Source: Bifidobacterium oedipodis (GTDB lineage Bacteria; Actinomycetota; Actinomycetes; Actinomycetales; Bifidobacteriaceae). Taken from it: 64,000 bases of DNA. Shown here one piece after another: positions 1 through 6,817 of the stretch; within the stretch, counting starts at the first letter, position 1, and each line of letters starts with the position of its first letter. A program made the position numbers and the translations under genes. The notes beneath the pieces were generated by a model. The model saw nothing but the letters and a program-made list of their open reading frames with translations, was not told the DNA's origin and made no database searches. The stretch spans positions 62,001 through 126,000 of the forward strand of contig NZ_JAAIII010000003.1 in the NCBI RefSeq assembly GCF_012932425.1, in the 5' to 3' direction.

Positions 1-1
1 A

Positions 2-45
2 AAGCCCCCTCCCCCAAGCCATAAGAGACTTGGAAAAGGGGGCTT
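2..45 (-). terminator. Terminator after the lysis genes
   Basis: An 8-bp outer stem (AAGCCCCC at 2-9 with GGGGGCTT at 38-45) encloses an inner CCAAG/CTTGG stem. It lies directly downstream of the holin stop on the minus strand. The U-tract, if there is one, would fall outside the window. Confidence 0.6.
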
Positions 46-48
46 GGA

Positions 49-378
49 TTACCTGTTGATTACATCGGCGTGCTTCGGCTGGCCGACGTTACCCACATTA
101 ACCAAGGCGTCGAGCCACGCATTGGTCACGCCAACGGCCTTGAACGCGCTGTAGGCGATCTGGATGCCGCCAACCACGGCAAGGATGCACGTGACCCAAT
201 CACCGGGGTTGGCGGGAACGCCGCCCACGAAACCGGTCACCACACCGGCCACGATGCTCACGATGAGCGCAGTCCAGCGAGCGGCCACACCGCTCATGGT
301 GTTCGTCTTGATAAGCTGCACGAGCCACGGGATCACCAGCACGCTGATGACCGTCGCCACGGCCTGGATAACCGTCAT
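49..378 (-). CDS. Phage holin
   Basis: 109 residues with a hydrophobic N-terminal segment (about residues 5-22) and two more (about 35-55 and 62-80), then a polar tail. This size and layout fit small phage holins, which permeabilise the membrane at the end of the lytic cycle so the endolysin can reach the wall. An AAGGAGG site lies 7 nt before the ATG. It is the last gene of the late operon, overlaps the small upstream gene by ATGA and follows the endolysin. The function is inferred from topology and position. Confidence 0.8.
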   Translation of the reverse strand: MTVIQAVATVISVLVIPWLVQLIKTNTMSGVAARWTALIVSIVAGVVTGFVGGVPANPGDWVTCILAVVGGIQIAYSAFKAVGVTNAWLDALVNVGNVGQPKHADVINR

Positions 379-518
379 AATGCTTCCTCCTTGTACTCGG
401 TGTTGGCAAGGCCCGTGTCCGGAATGGACGGATCGGCCTTGCTGATTTCATTGGTTTTGTCGGGCGTGATGCCCATGTTCCTGTGCCCTTCGAGCATTGC
501 GCCTGTTGCGACCGCCAT
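375..518 (-). CDS. Small lysis-cassette protein, 47 aa
   Basis: A short frame between endolysin and holin, starting MAVATGAMLEGH and ending TEYKEEAL. It has a strong GGAGGA site upstream of ATG 518, and its TGA overlaps the holin ATG (ATGA), which suggests translational coupling. It is polar with no membrane segment. I do not recognise a family. Its position suggests a lysis accessory or minor structural peptide, but nothing in the sequence shows which. Confidence 0.65.
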   Translation of the reverse strand: MAVATGAMLEGHRNMGITPDKTNEISKADPSIPDTGLANTEYKEEAL

Positions 519-521
519 AAT

Positions 522-1355
522 TCAGTCCTCCTTCAAGGCGTTAAGGAAAATGGTGCGCTGCGCCGCCGTACGGAACGCCGTGGTCGGAATCTCGCCGAGG
601 CCCATGTTCTTGTAATCCACCTTCACCTCTTCGACCTGCGCGTCGGTCAACGCCTTCACACGGCCCGTGGAGGGGAAGAAGATCCATGAATCGTTGGCGT
701 CCTGCGCCCGGAGGATACGAGGCACAACGTTCGCCAACCTCTTGAGTGTTTCGTAGGGATTGCCGAACGGCTGCTTGTTGTTGTCGCCCGCATTCCTACC
801 CCATACGGCGTAGAAGATGTTGCTTAAATCCTGGTTGCTTACTGCCATGTCAGTTCCTTCCAATATTTGGTTTGCTCTGTCGATGATCTGCTGGTACGGC
901 AGGCCGTTCACGGCCAGATCGGGGCAAGCGGCGTGCGTGGTGCCCGGTATCTCGCGATGCAAATAGACGTTGCCGTTGAGTCCGTCGTGGTAAAGCTTGC
1001 CAAGGCCGTAACGGCGGGAAATGTCGGCGCACAATTGCGCACTGGTTTCGATGGTCTCGGCCGTCATGGGAATGCCGGCCATGCCACCCTGATGTTCGAT
1101 GGTGATGCCCGAGCAATCGCTGATCCAGTTGGCGTCGGCCCATGAACCGTTATCCTCATCGACCCATTGCAATACCTGCGTGCCGCCCACGCCGTAATGC
1201 GATGCGGCACCGAAACTGGCCTGTTGGAAGCAGCTATCGGTGCCCCACAGCCAGCCGACCATGATGTGCAGGGTGATGTGATCGACCTTCCAACCCCTGC
1301 GCCCGTCGTAATGATTTGGCGACCCTCGCCACAGGGCCATTGCCGAACCCGTCAT
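522..1355 (-). CDS. Endolysin, N-acetylmuramoyl-L-alanine amidase
   Basis: 277 residues. The first ~165 match the amidase_2/PGRP zinc amidase fold: a zinc-ligand histidine in DHITLHIMVG (about residue 30), the SHYGVGG and TIEHQGG core strands, and a C-terminal THAACPDL with the second histidine. It should cut the amide bond between MurNAc and the stem peptide. The C-terminal ~100 residues are probably a wall-targeting domain that I cannot assign. There is no signal peptide, so export depends on the neighbouring holin. Confidence 0.92.
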   Translation of the reverse strand: MTGSAMALWRGSPNHYDGRRGWKVDHITLHIMVGWLWGTDSCFQQASFGAASHYGVGGTQVLQWVDEDNGSWADANWISDCSGITIEHQGGMAGIPMTAETIETSAQLCADISRRYGLGKLYHDGLNGNVYLHREIPGTTHAACPDLAVNGLPYQQIIDRANQILEGTDMAVSNQDLSNIFYAVWGRNAGDNNKQPFGNPYETLKRLANVVPRILRAQDANDSWIFFPSTGRVKALTDAQVEEVKVDYKNMGLGEIPTTAFRTAAQRTIFLNALKED

Positions 1356-1387
1356 TGAAACTCCTTTCAGTCAGCGGGTACGAAAAA

Positions 1388-1417
1388 GCCCCGGCCCCAC
1401 ACGAGTGGGATCGGGGC
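1388..1417 (-). terminator. Terminator between 1447 gene and endolysin
   Basis: Stem GCCCCG (1388-1393) with CGGGGC (1412-1417), extended by CCCAC/GTGGG and a short loop. A-tracts on both sides give U-runs in either direction, so it may work bidirectionally. Confidence 0.75.
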
Positions 1418-1446
1418 AAAAACAAAAAGCGGACGGGAAGGGCGGG

Positions 1447-1824
1447 CTAATCGTCGTCATCCTCGTCCCCATCCGGGCCGGGGGCGACATGGGCCTTCTT
1501 CACATCCTCGTAAAGACTTGAAATGATGCCGTTCTCCCCCAAAGCCTCATAGGCGCAGAACATGTCATGGAACAGCCGCTTCGTCTCGACGGGCATATAG
1601 CCGCGTTCCGCCACCCACTGGTGGTGCATCTCCACCAACTGGGCGCGCAACTGCATCTGCATACCCCTGCGCAACGCAGCGTGCTCCTCGTCACGCCGCC
1701 GCTCCTCCTCCAAGCCGCGACGCCGATATTCCTGCATTTGCTTCCACAGAAGTCCGGCGACCACGGCCAGCACGCCGGTCACGGCCCATTCGGCCAAATC
1801 GAAAATGAAACCCTCCAAGGGCAT
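1447..1824 (-). CDS. Membrane-anchored coiled-coil protein
   Basis: 125 residues from ATG 1824 (MPLEGFIFDLAEW). One N-terminal membrane helix (about residues 12-28) is followed by a charged helix rich in Glu and Arg, then a very acidic tail ending GDEDDDD. This architecture occurs in phage lysis or tail-adjacent membrane proteins. A role with the lysis cassette is plausible from position. The longer upstream frame overlaps a terminator and the recombinase start and is not used. Confidence 0.6.
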   Translation of the reverse strand: MPLEGFIFDLAEWAVTGVLAVVAGLLWKQMQEYRRRGLEEERRRDEEHAALRRGMQMQLRAQLVEMHHQWVAERGYMPVETKRLFHDMFCAYEALGENGIISSLYEDVKKAHVAPGPDGDEDDDD

Positions 1825-1853
1825 CACCTGCTTTCTTTCTCGGTAATGTGAAA

Positions 1854-1896
1854 CCCCCACGCGCAAACCGCATGGAACGGCCGTGCGACGCGGGGG
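1854..1896. terminator. Hairpin between fibre-switch and lysis genes
   Basis: CCCCCACGCGCA at 1854-1865 pairs imperfectly with TGCGACGCGGGGG at 1884-1896, followed by ATTTTG on the plus strand. It sits between the divergently oriented 1447 gene and the recombinase. Confidence 0.5.
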
Positions 1897-1918
1897 ATTT
1901 TGAAAGGTGAAAAAGGGA

Positions 1919-2068
1919 ATGAAACTCAACGACTTCTGGACTGAACGCTTCCAACCGTCATGCGCCGGATTGCGCGAATGCACGCAAGCCGGATATGAGA
2001 GCGCGTGGCAATGCCACATCGAACCCTCACTCGGGGAAATGGACATGGACGCGATAACCGTCGAATAA
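1919..2068 (+). pseudogene. N-terminal part of fibre-switch recombinase, cut by in-frame TAA
   Basis: ATG 1919 follows a good AAGGGA site and opens 49 codons (MKLNDFWTERFQ to DAITVE) that end at TAA 2066-2068. The very next codon, GTG 2069, is in the same frame and begins the recombinase catalytic ORF. Read through, residues 1-90 make one continuous SAM-like core-binding domain of a tyrosine recombinase (Y-x4-W, PSLGEM, IT then ETWLASIP). The TAA therefore interrupts what was a single 285-codon gene. A sequencing error, a real nonsense mutation, readthrough and reinitiation at GTG are all open. Confidence 0.75.
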
Positions 2069-2776
2069 GTGGAGACATGGCTTGCCTCGATCCCAACCAA
2101 GGGCGCGGCGCGCAAAGCATGGAGCGTGCTACGCCCGATGCTGCGCAAAGCACACAGGTGGGGACTGTGTCAGCGGGACATCACCGGCATGGTTCACGCG
2201 CCCAAGCAGCCACGCCATGAGCCGCCAATCCTCACCAATGAACAGATACGCACCCTATTGCAGGGCTTCTGGGGGCACGAACTTGAAGCCTGGCTCATCT
2301 GCGCTCTCACCCTCGGACTGCGCAGGGAGGAAGGCATGGGCCTCGAATGGGAAGACATAGACCTCAGAAGCGGCAAAGTCAGAATCAGACGCGCACTCCA
2401 ATGGGTCAACGGCCACGAATCTCTCGTGCCGCCGAAAACCGAGTTGAGCCGACGAACGCTCATACTCCCCCGCTTCGCCGTCCAACGCCTCCGACAAATC
2501 AAAGGCAAAGGACGCCTCATAGGCGCGCTCACGCCGGAAATGGCCGCACGCCGCTACGAATCATGGTGCAAACGCCATGACCTGCCCTACGTGCCGCCTA
2601 TGAACCTCAGAACATCGTGGGCAACCAGTTCGCTCGCCGCAGGAGTTGACGTGGCCGTGGTCTCACGCATGATGGGCCACAGCAGCATCACCACCACAGC
2701 CCGCTACTATCTGAGGCCTGAGCTGGACGTGCTACGCCAAGCGCAGAGGCAATGGGAGAAAACCATCATCCGATAG
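2069..2776 (+). CDS. Tyrosine recombinase of the fibre-switch (shufflon) locus, catalytic part
   Basis: 235 residues from GTG 2069, immediately after an in-frame TAA. It holds the end of the core-binding domain and a full catalytic domain: the Arg of LTLGLRREE, the Lys of VPPKTE, box II PMNLRTSW (the usual first His is Met), the His of MMGHSSITTTARYY and the nucleophilic Tyr. It is followed directly by an array of short repeats and fibre-tip cassettes, as in Rci-type shufflons, so it probably inverts DNA between those repeats. This is not the prophage integrase, which lies at the right end of the window. Activity depends on whether the TAA is bypassed. Confidence 0.85.
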   Translation: METWLASIPTKGAARKAWSVLRPMLRKAHRWGLCQRDITGMVHAPKQPRHEPPILTNEQIRTLLQGFWGHELEAWLICALTLGLRREEGMGLEWEDIDLRSGKVRIRRALQWVNGHESLVPPKTELSRRTLILPRFAVQRLRQIKGKGRLIGALTPEMAARRYESWCKRHDLPYVPPMNLRTSWATSSLAAGVDVAVVSRMMGHSSITTTARYYLRPELDVLRQAQRQWEKTIIR

Positions 2777-2782
2777 GAGTCG

Positions 2783-2796
2783 GCATTACCAATCCC
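2783..2796 (+). repeat. Inversion site A
   Basis: GCATTACCAATCCC, plus orientation, 7 bp after the recombinase stop. Confidence 0.8.
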
Positions 2797-3038
2797 TCAA
2801 GTTCGATTCCGGCGAGTACAACCTTGGCACCGTGCAGCCGAACGCAGGTGTTGAAAGGACGATAAACTTCTCAACCAGCTTCTCGCGTCCGCCGATTGTG
2901 TGCGCCGGTAATGAGCAGGGACAGTTCGTCACGAACGTTGACCGCATCACCGCGTCCAGCTTCCACGTCATCAGCCTCAACCGTGCCAGTGACCAGTCCC
3001 GCGTCGGCACCGTCCACTGGTACGCGATGGGTGTCTAG
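2784..3038 (+). other. Silent fibre-tip cassette A (H-type lectin-like)
   Basis: 85 codons from CAT (HYQSLKFDSG) to TAG, without its own start codon or ribosome site. The second half (FSTSFSRPPIVCAGNEQ to HWYAMGV) has the spacing of an H-type lectin domain: an F-strand with a PPxV motif, a central aromatic strand and a terminal W-x-A-x-G. It probably supplies carbohydrate-binding specificity when joined to the fibre stalk. Confidence 0.75.
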
Positions 3039-3051
3039 CATTACCAATCCC
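3038..3051 (+). repeat. Inversion site B
   Basis: GCATTACCAATCCC, plus orientation. It overlaps the last base of the cassette A TAG stop. Confidence 0.8.
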
Positions 3052-3287
3052 TGCTCACGGATTCAGGTTTGTATGACGCTGGAAACATCTCTACCGGGCA
3101 GTCGCGTGGAGGTGTCATATCCTTCTCGCAGAACTTCAGCCGCACGCCGGCCGTGAGTGCTGGCAGCAGTCAGGCCGGTGTGATTTTCAACATCACCGAC
3201 CTGAGTTCGCAAAGCTTCAGCTACGCGCTCTACTCGGTGTCAGCGAACGCTCACGTCTCCATCCACTGGTCAGCGGTCGGCGTCTAG
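3039..3287 (+). other. Silent fibre-tip cassette B (H-type lectin-like)
   Basis: 83 codons, HYQSLLTDSG to HWSAVGV then TAG. Same family as cassettes A and C (FSxxFxRTPAVSAGSSQ, terminal W-S-A-V-G), with different central loops, as expected for swapped receptor specificity. It has no start codon of its own. Confidence 0.75.
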
Positions 3288-3300
3288 CATTACCAATCCC
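3287..3300 (+). repeat. Inversion site C
   Basis: GCATTACCAATCCC, plus orientation, with the same flanking TCTA as site B. Confidence 0.8.
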
Positions 3301-3545
3301 TGAAAACCGATTCAGGCAGTTACAGCATCGGATCGATCAGCGGTCAAGGCTCCTACGTGTCCGGCAGTGTGCGATTCAGTACCCGTTTTACCGAGCGTCC
3401 TGCGGTGACTGCCGGCTGTAGTCAGGCCGAGGTTCTGATCAACGTCGTGGGCGTCACCACGAGCGGATTCTCATTCACCGGTTACGTGGCCGGCAACAAA
3501 TCCACAAGCGGCGTAAGCCTCGGATGGACTGCCGTTGGAATCTAA
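3288..3545 (+). other. Silent fibre-tip cassette C (H-type lectin-like)
   Basis: 86 codons, HYQSLKTDSGSYSIG to GWTAVGI then TAA. Third member of the lectin-like cassette set (FSTRFTERPAVTAGCSQ). It keeps the first ten codons nearly identical to cassettes A and B, so the join region is conserved while the tip diverges. Confidence 0.75.
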
Positions 3546-3547
3546 CA

Positions 3548-3561
3548 GCATTACCAATCCC
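3548..3561 (+). repeat. Inversion site D
   Basis: GCATTACCAATCCC, plus orientation. Confidence 0.8.
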
Positions 3562-3920
3562 CATGGCCGGTTGGTTCGATTTACCTCAGCATGAGCAGTA
3601 GCAATCCGTCATCGAACTTCGGTGGAACGTGGCAGCGCATCGCCGAGGGAAGGGTGCTGGTCGGTGCCGGTGGAAGCATTTCGGCCAACGAGACCGGCGG
3701 CAACAGCACTCACACGTTGACTACCAACGAGATGCCCCGCCACCAGCACGCCATCACCCTGTTGCAATCCGGGTCAAACTCCGGAAGCCTTACCTCGGTG
3801 AGCGCCGGCAACGGCCAGGGCAGCAGCCGCGCCGTGAACACCGACTGGCAGGGCGGCGGTGCCGCGTTCAGCCTGATGCAGCCCTATCTGGGCTGCTACA
3901 TCTGGCAGCGCATCGCCTAA
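3549..3920 (+). other. Silent fibre-tip cassette D (tail-collar-like)
   Basis: 124 codons, HYQSPWPVGSIYLSMSSS to GCYIWQRIA then TAA. It matches the phage tail-collar type C-terminus: PVGSIY, a short N-P-S loop, GGTWQRIAEGRVLVGAG, NEMPRHQH and a terminal LGCYIWQR. It is unrelated to cassettes A-C, so the locus swaps between different folds and not just between alleles. Confidence 0.8.
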
Positions 3921-3924
3921 CCGG

Positions 3925-4137
3925 TTAGAAGTTCGTCGCTCCTTTTGTGCCGTTGACGTGTACACCATTGCTGTCGATGATGATGTTGTATTTGCCGAAA
4001 ACAATGGCGGTGTAGCTCGGCCCAAGATCGACGTGCGAGTTATCGCCGTACATGATCTGGGCGCTGGAAGAGCGTAGGAAAACCTGCGCTGAACCGCCGC
4101 CAATCGTCAAAACCTGGGAGTCAAAGGATTGGTAATG
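3925..4137 (-). other. Silent fibre-tip cassette E (repeat-type tip)
   Basis: 71 codons on the minus strand from CAT 4137 (HYQSFDSQVLTIGGG) to TAA at 3925. It resembles the expressed cassette F in its short beta-strand repeats (SAQVFL, SSAQIMYG, YNIIIDSNGVHVNG against RNSIIINSSGIGLNYNG). It lies downstream of cassette F in the same orientation, so a single inversion cannot express it. Confidence 0.7.
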
Positions 4138-4138
4138 C
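4126..4138 (-). repeat. Inversion site E
   Basis: GGATTGGTAATGC on the plus strand, so the site is in minus orientation. The 14th base is A where sites A-D have the complement of C. Confidence 0.75.
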
Positions 4139-4141
4139 CCA

Positions 4142-5875
4142 TCAGCCGAAGAACTGGGTTTTGCCGTTGTAGTTCAGGCCAATGCCGCTGCTGTTGATGA
4201 TGATGCTGTTGCGGCCGAAGCTCATGGCAACCGAATCACTGGCTGCGGTGAGCTTCGCGCTGCTGCCGTAGGTTACGTCAACATAGGAGCCTTGGATCGC
4301 GACCTTGCTTGCGCCATAGCTGATGGTGACGGAACCGGTGTTCGACTGTTTCACGTAATCATCCAACTGGGATTGGTAATCTCGCGTGCTAACATAATTG
4401 TTCTGCACCCACGATTCAGTGGCGTAACCGGAAAGGCTCGGAGTCTCACCGTCGCGCCCGTCCTTGCCTGCTGGCCCCTGAGCGCCGGTCAAACCGCGTT
4501 CGCCCTGAGGCCCCTGAGGCCCGCGCTCACCCGGGTCACCTTTTTCACCCGGATCACCCTTAGGCCCCGGTTCGCCCTTGGTGGGCAGTTTGAACGCGAT
4601 ATTGCCGGTGCTGGCATCATATTCCGCACTCACCTCGGAACCGGCCACAGTGGCCGAGGTCACCGACTTGACTCCCGTTTCACCCTTCGGCCCGACCGGC
4701 CCTTGAACACCCTGCGGAACACCGATAACGGCATGACCATTCTCCAGTGTGATTGTGGCCTGACTGCCGGGGGTCAGCGTGGTCGCCTCAACGCTCGTAA
4801 TGCCCGCAGGGCCGGCGGGGCCTTGCGTGCCGACCGTCAGATCACCAATCTTGTCGCCCACACCCAACGCCGAAGAGGAAACCGTCTTCACGGTGTAGGT
4901 GCCGCCATCCGAGCCGATCAGCACGTCACCGACCTTGTACTCGAAGCCGCCCGGATTGCTGACCGAACTCAACGCCACATTGCTGTTCGCCGAAATGGGC
5001 ACGCCAACAAGGAACGTGTTCGTACCCGCAGGCCCCTTGAACGCACCCACGTTATGCCAAGCCGCAGCCGCGCCACTGGACGCGTAGTAGATGTACAGAT
5101 CGTTGCCGATCAGATACGCGTCACCGACGGTGTTGCCGGACGACGGCAGATTCGACTCCGCCGCGACGCTGCCGAGGATCTTCAAACCCTGGCCCACGGG
5201 GCCCACAGGCCCCTGGGGGCCGACGGCCCCCTGAGGCCCGGCCGGCCCGGCTGGCCCGGTAGGGCCTTCGGGCAGTCCGAAGTCCATGGTGTTCATGCCA
5301 TTGACCTTGTGATTCTTCACATAGGCCGGCTGGTCATTCGGCACGGTGGTGACCACACCAATCTCCACACCGAAGTTCGACACCGTATCGAACGCATTGT
5401 TGGCGGCGGTCTCCGCACGCTTAGCTGCCTCCTCGGCCGCGTTGACCTTCTCCTCGAACCAGTTGCCGCCAGTATCCGAATCAACCGCCGCCAAACGCAG
5501 CACGCTGCGCTCCACGATGCCCGTGATGAGACGCGACGCGATGACCGTCGAACCATCGATGATGTCGATGCCCATATCAATCGGCCCGCTCTTGGTGACG
5601 GCCGCACGCGGCACGGGAACATCCCACGTGGCCGTATTCTCACCCTCCACGCGCGTCATATCACGGAAATCACCCGGATTGTTCTCATTGCTCGGTTCGC
5701 TGTTGAACTTCAACCGCGCCTTCAGATTCGAGTCCAACACGGGCAAGCCGGCGTCGGTGACGCGCACGCGGATGACGCGACCCGCGAAATCATCCTGATT
5801 CAAACGCACCGGCTCCTGCCAGTCGTTCGCACGGTCGATGGTGATGAGAATCCTTCGATTGGCGTCCAATGCCAT
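4142..5875 (-). CDS. Collagen-like tail fibre / receptor-binding protein with switchable tip
   Basis: 577 residues. The N-terminal ~150 resemble the baseplate-attachment domain of BppU-type proteins (MALDANRRILITIDRAND, then an all-beta segment). A short coiled coil (EEKVNAAEEAAKRAETAANN) is followed by several collagen-like Gly-X-Y runs (about residues 200-230, 355-395 and 430-480). The last 80 residues, from DYQS, are cassette F of the shufflon, with repetitive SYGASKVAIQG and SFGRNSIIINSSG strands. It should trimerise as a stalk on the baseplate and contact the host surface. It is the last gene of the tail operon, with a terminator just upstream of its start. Confidence 0.85.
   Translation of the reverse strand: MALDANRRILITIDRANDWQEPVRLNQDDFAGRVIRVRVTDAGLPVLDSNLKARLKFNSEPSNENNPGDFRDMTRVEGENTATWDVPVPRAAVTKSGPIDMGIDIIDGSTVIASRLITGIVERSVLRLAAVDSDTGGNWFEEKVNAAEEAAKRAETAANNAFDTVSNFGVEIGVVTTVPNDQPAYVKNHKVNGMNTMDFGLPEGPTGPAGPAGPQGAVGPQGPVGPVGQGLKILGSVAAESNLPSSGNTVGDAYLIGNDLYIYYASSGAAAAWHNVGAFKGPAGTNTFLVGVPISANSNVALSSVSNPGGFEYKVGDVLIGSDGGTYTVKTVSSSALGVGDKIGDLTVGTQGPAGPAGITSVEATTLTPGSQATITLENGHAVIGVPQGVQGPVGPKGETGVKSVTSATVAGSEVSAEYDASTGNIAFKLPTKGEPGPKGDPGEKGDPGERGPQGPQGERGLTGAQGPAGKDGRDGETPSLSGYATESWVQNNYVSTRDYQSQLDDYVKQSNTGSVTISYGASKVAIQGSYVDVTYGSSAKLTAASDSVAMSFGRNSIIINSSGIGLNYNGKTQFFG
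4369..4380 (-). repeat. Inversion site F, junction of the expressed fibre
   Basis: GGGATTGGTAAT within the fibre reading frame, encoding DYQS. It marks where the constant stalk ends and the expressed variable tip begins. The base after the core differs (C for GC), which changes His to Asp at the junction. Confidence 0.75.
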
Positions 5876-5909
5876 GATTCACTCCTTTTGTTTGATTTTG
5901 GGTATGAGA

Positions 5910-5941
5910 AAGCCCCGCAGGCGCAGGGCCTTACGGGGCTT
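5910..5941 (-). terminator. Terminator between Ig-like gene and fibre
   Basis: AAGCCCCG (5910-5917) pairs with CGGGGCTT (5934-5941) around a GC-rich loop. On the minus strand it ends GGGGCTTTCTC. Confidence 0.7.
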
Positions 5942-5961
5942 GGAAACTTGACGAACGGTTT

Positions 5962-6816
5962 TTATTGAACGACCACGGGCAGCGTCACCTTCACGTCCGG
6001 GTAATCCCGTAGCGCGATGGTCACGGCGAAACTGCCGTAGTTGTACGGCTGCACTTCCAGCGTGCTTTCGTCCCGCTGGGTGACGTACAGGTAATCCTCC
6101 GACGATGAAGTGGCCGTCCACTCCAACCCGGAGGGAGTGGTCTCAACCGTCACGGTGGCCGTGTAGGTACCTTGATCCGGGTGGATGGTCACGCTTTCCG
6201 GTGTCACCTTGATGCCCATGGCGGCGTTGATGGTGACGTTCACGAGCCGATCCACTCCGCTCGCCGTGTTCCTTGCCGTGACCACGCCCGTGCCGGCAGA
6301 AAGATAGTTGACCGTGTACGTAGTTCCGGCCTTGTGTTCGACCGACAGCACGCGGGAATTGTTGCCCATCACGGTCAGTGACTTGTCGGTGGCGTTCTCC
6401 GGCAGCACGGTGAACGTGACCTCTCCGCTCTCCCCCGCCGTGCCCTCAAGCGATGTCGGCTGCGCGGTGATTGACGTGACCGGCACGCTGGCCGTGCTCA
6501 CCGTCACCGCCACGCTGGCCGTGATCGCGGGCGTGGCCTTGCTTGCCACGGTGATCGTCGCATTACCAGCCTTCACGGGAGTGACCGTGACCGTGGTTCC
6601 ACTGATGGTCGCGGTCGCCACGCCCGTATCACTGCTTGTGGCGGTCAGCGTTTTATCGGTGGCGTCATCCGGTTGAATGGCGACGGTGAATGATTGCGGC
6701 GAACCCATGGTCACGGTCAATGAGCTGACGCTGGCGGTGATGCCGGTGACAGGTTTCGTCTCCGGCGTCTCCCCGCCGCTATTCCCTTGTCCTCCGTAAT
6801 AGGTTTGGATCAGCAT
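5962..6816 (-). CDS. Tail protein with tandem Ig-like (Big2) domains
   Basis: 284 residues. After a Gly-rich N-terminus there are repeated bacterial Ig-like modules: VTGITASVSSLTVTMG to VTVSTASV, then VTSITAQPTSLEGTAG to NVTINAAMG, and a third beta domain that ends in VVVQ. Such domains decorate phage particles and give weak carbohydrate or surface binding. It lies between Tal and the receptor-binding fibre, so it is probably a baseplate or fibre component. Confidence 0.75.
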   Translation of the reverse strand: MLIQTYYGGQGNSGGETPETKPVTGITASVSSLTVTMGSPQSFTVAIQPDDATDKTLTATSSDTGVATATISGTTVTVTPVKAGNATITVASKATPAITASVAVTVSTASVPVTSITAQPTSLEGTAGESGEVTFTVLPENATDKSLTVMGNNSRVLSVEHKAGTTYTVNYLSAGTGVVTARNTASGVDRLVNVTINAAMGIKVTPESVTIHPDQGTYTATVTVETTPSGLEWTATSSSEDYLYVTQRDESTLEVQPYNYGSFAVTIALRDYPDVKVTLPVVVQ

Positions 6817-6817
6817 G

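Larger units (their letters stand above)
2783..4381. other. Invertible multi-cassette region (shufflon) for the tail fibre tip
   Basis: Six copies of a core site (ATTACCAATCC shared by all) punctuate this region: four in plus orientation (2783, 3038, 3287, 3548) and two in minus (4126-4138, 4369-4380). Each site is the in-frame start of an alternative C-terminal cassette reading (H/D)YQS and ending in its own stop. Only cassette F (4381 to 4142) is currently joined to the constant fibre gene. Inversion between oppositely oriented sites would fuse another cassette to the constant part. Frames were checked: all six cassettes are whole numbers of codons from CAT/GAT to stop. Confidence 0.88.

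Noticed and set aside
4292..5968. 558-residue plus-strand frame opposite the fibre gene
   Set aside because: It is antisense to collagen-like Gly-X-Y repeats, which leave the opposite strand open; Arg/His-rich composition and no ribosome site.
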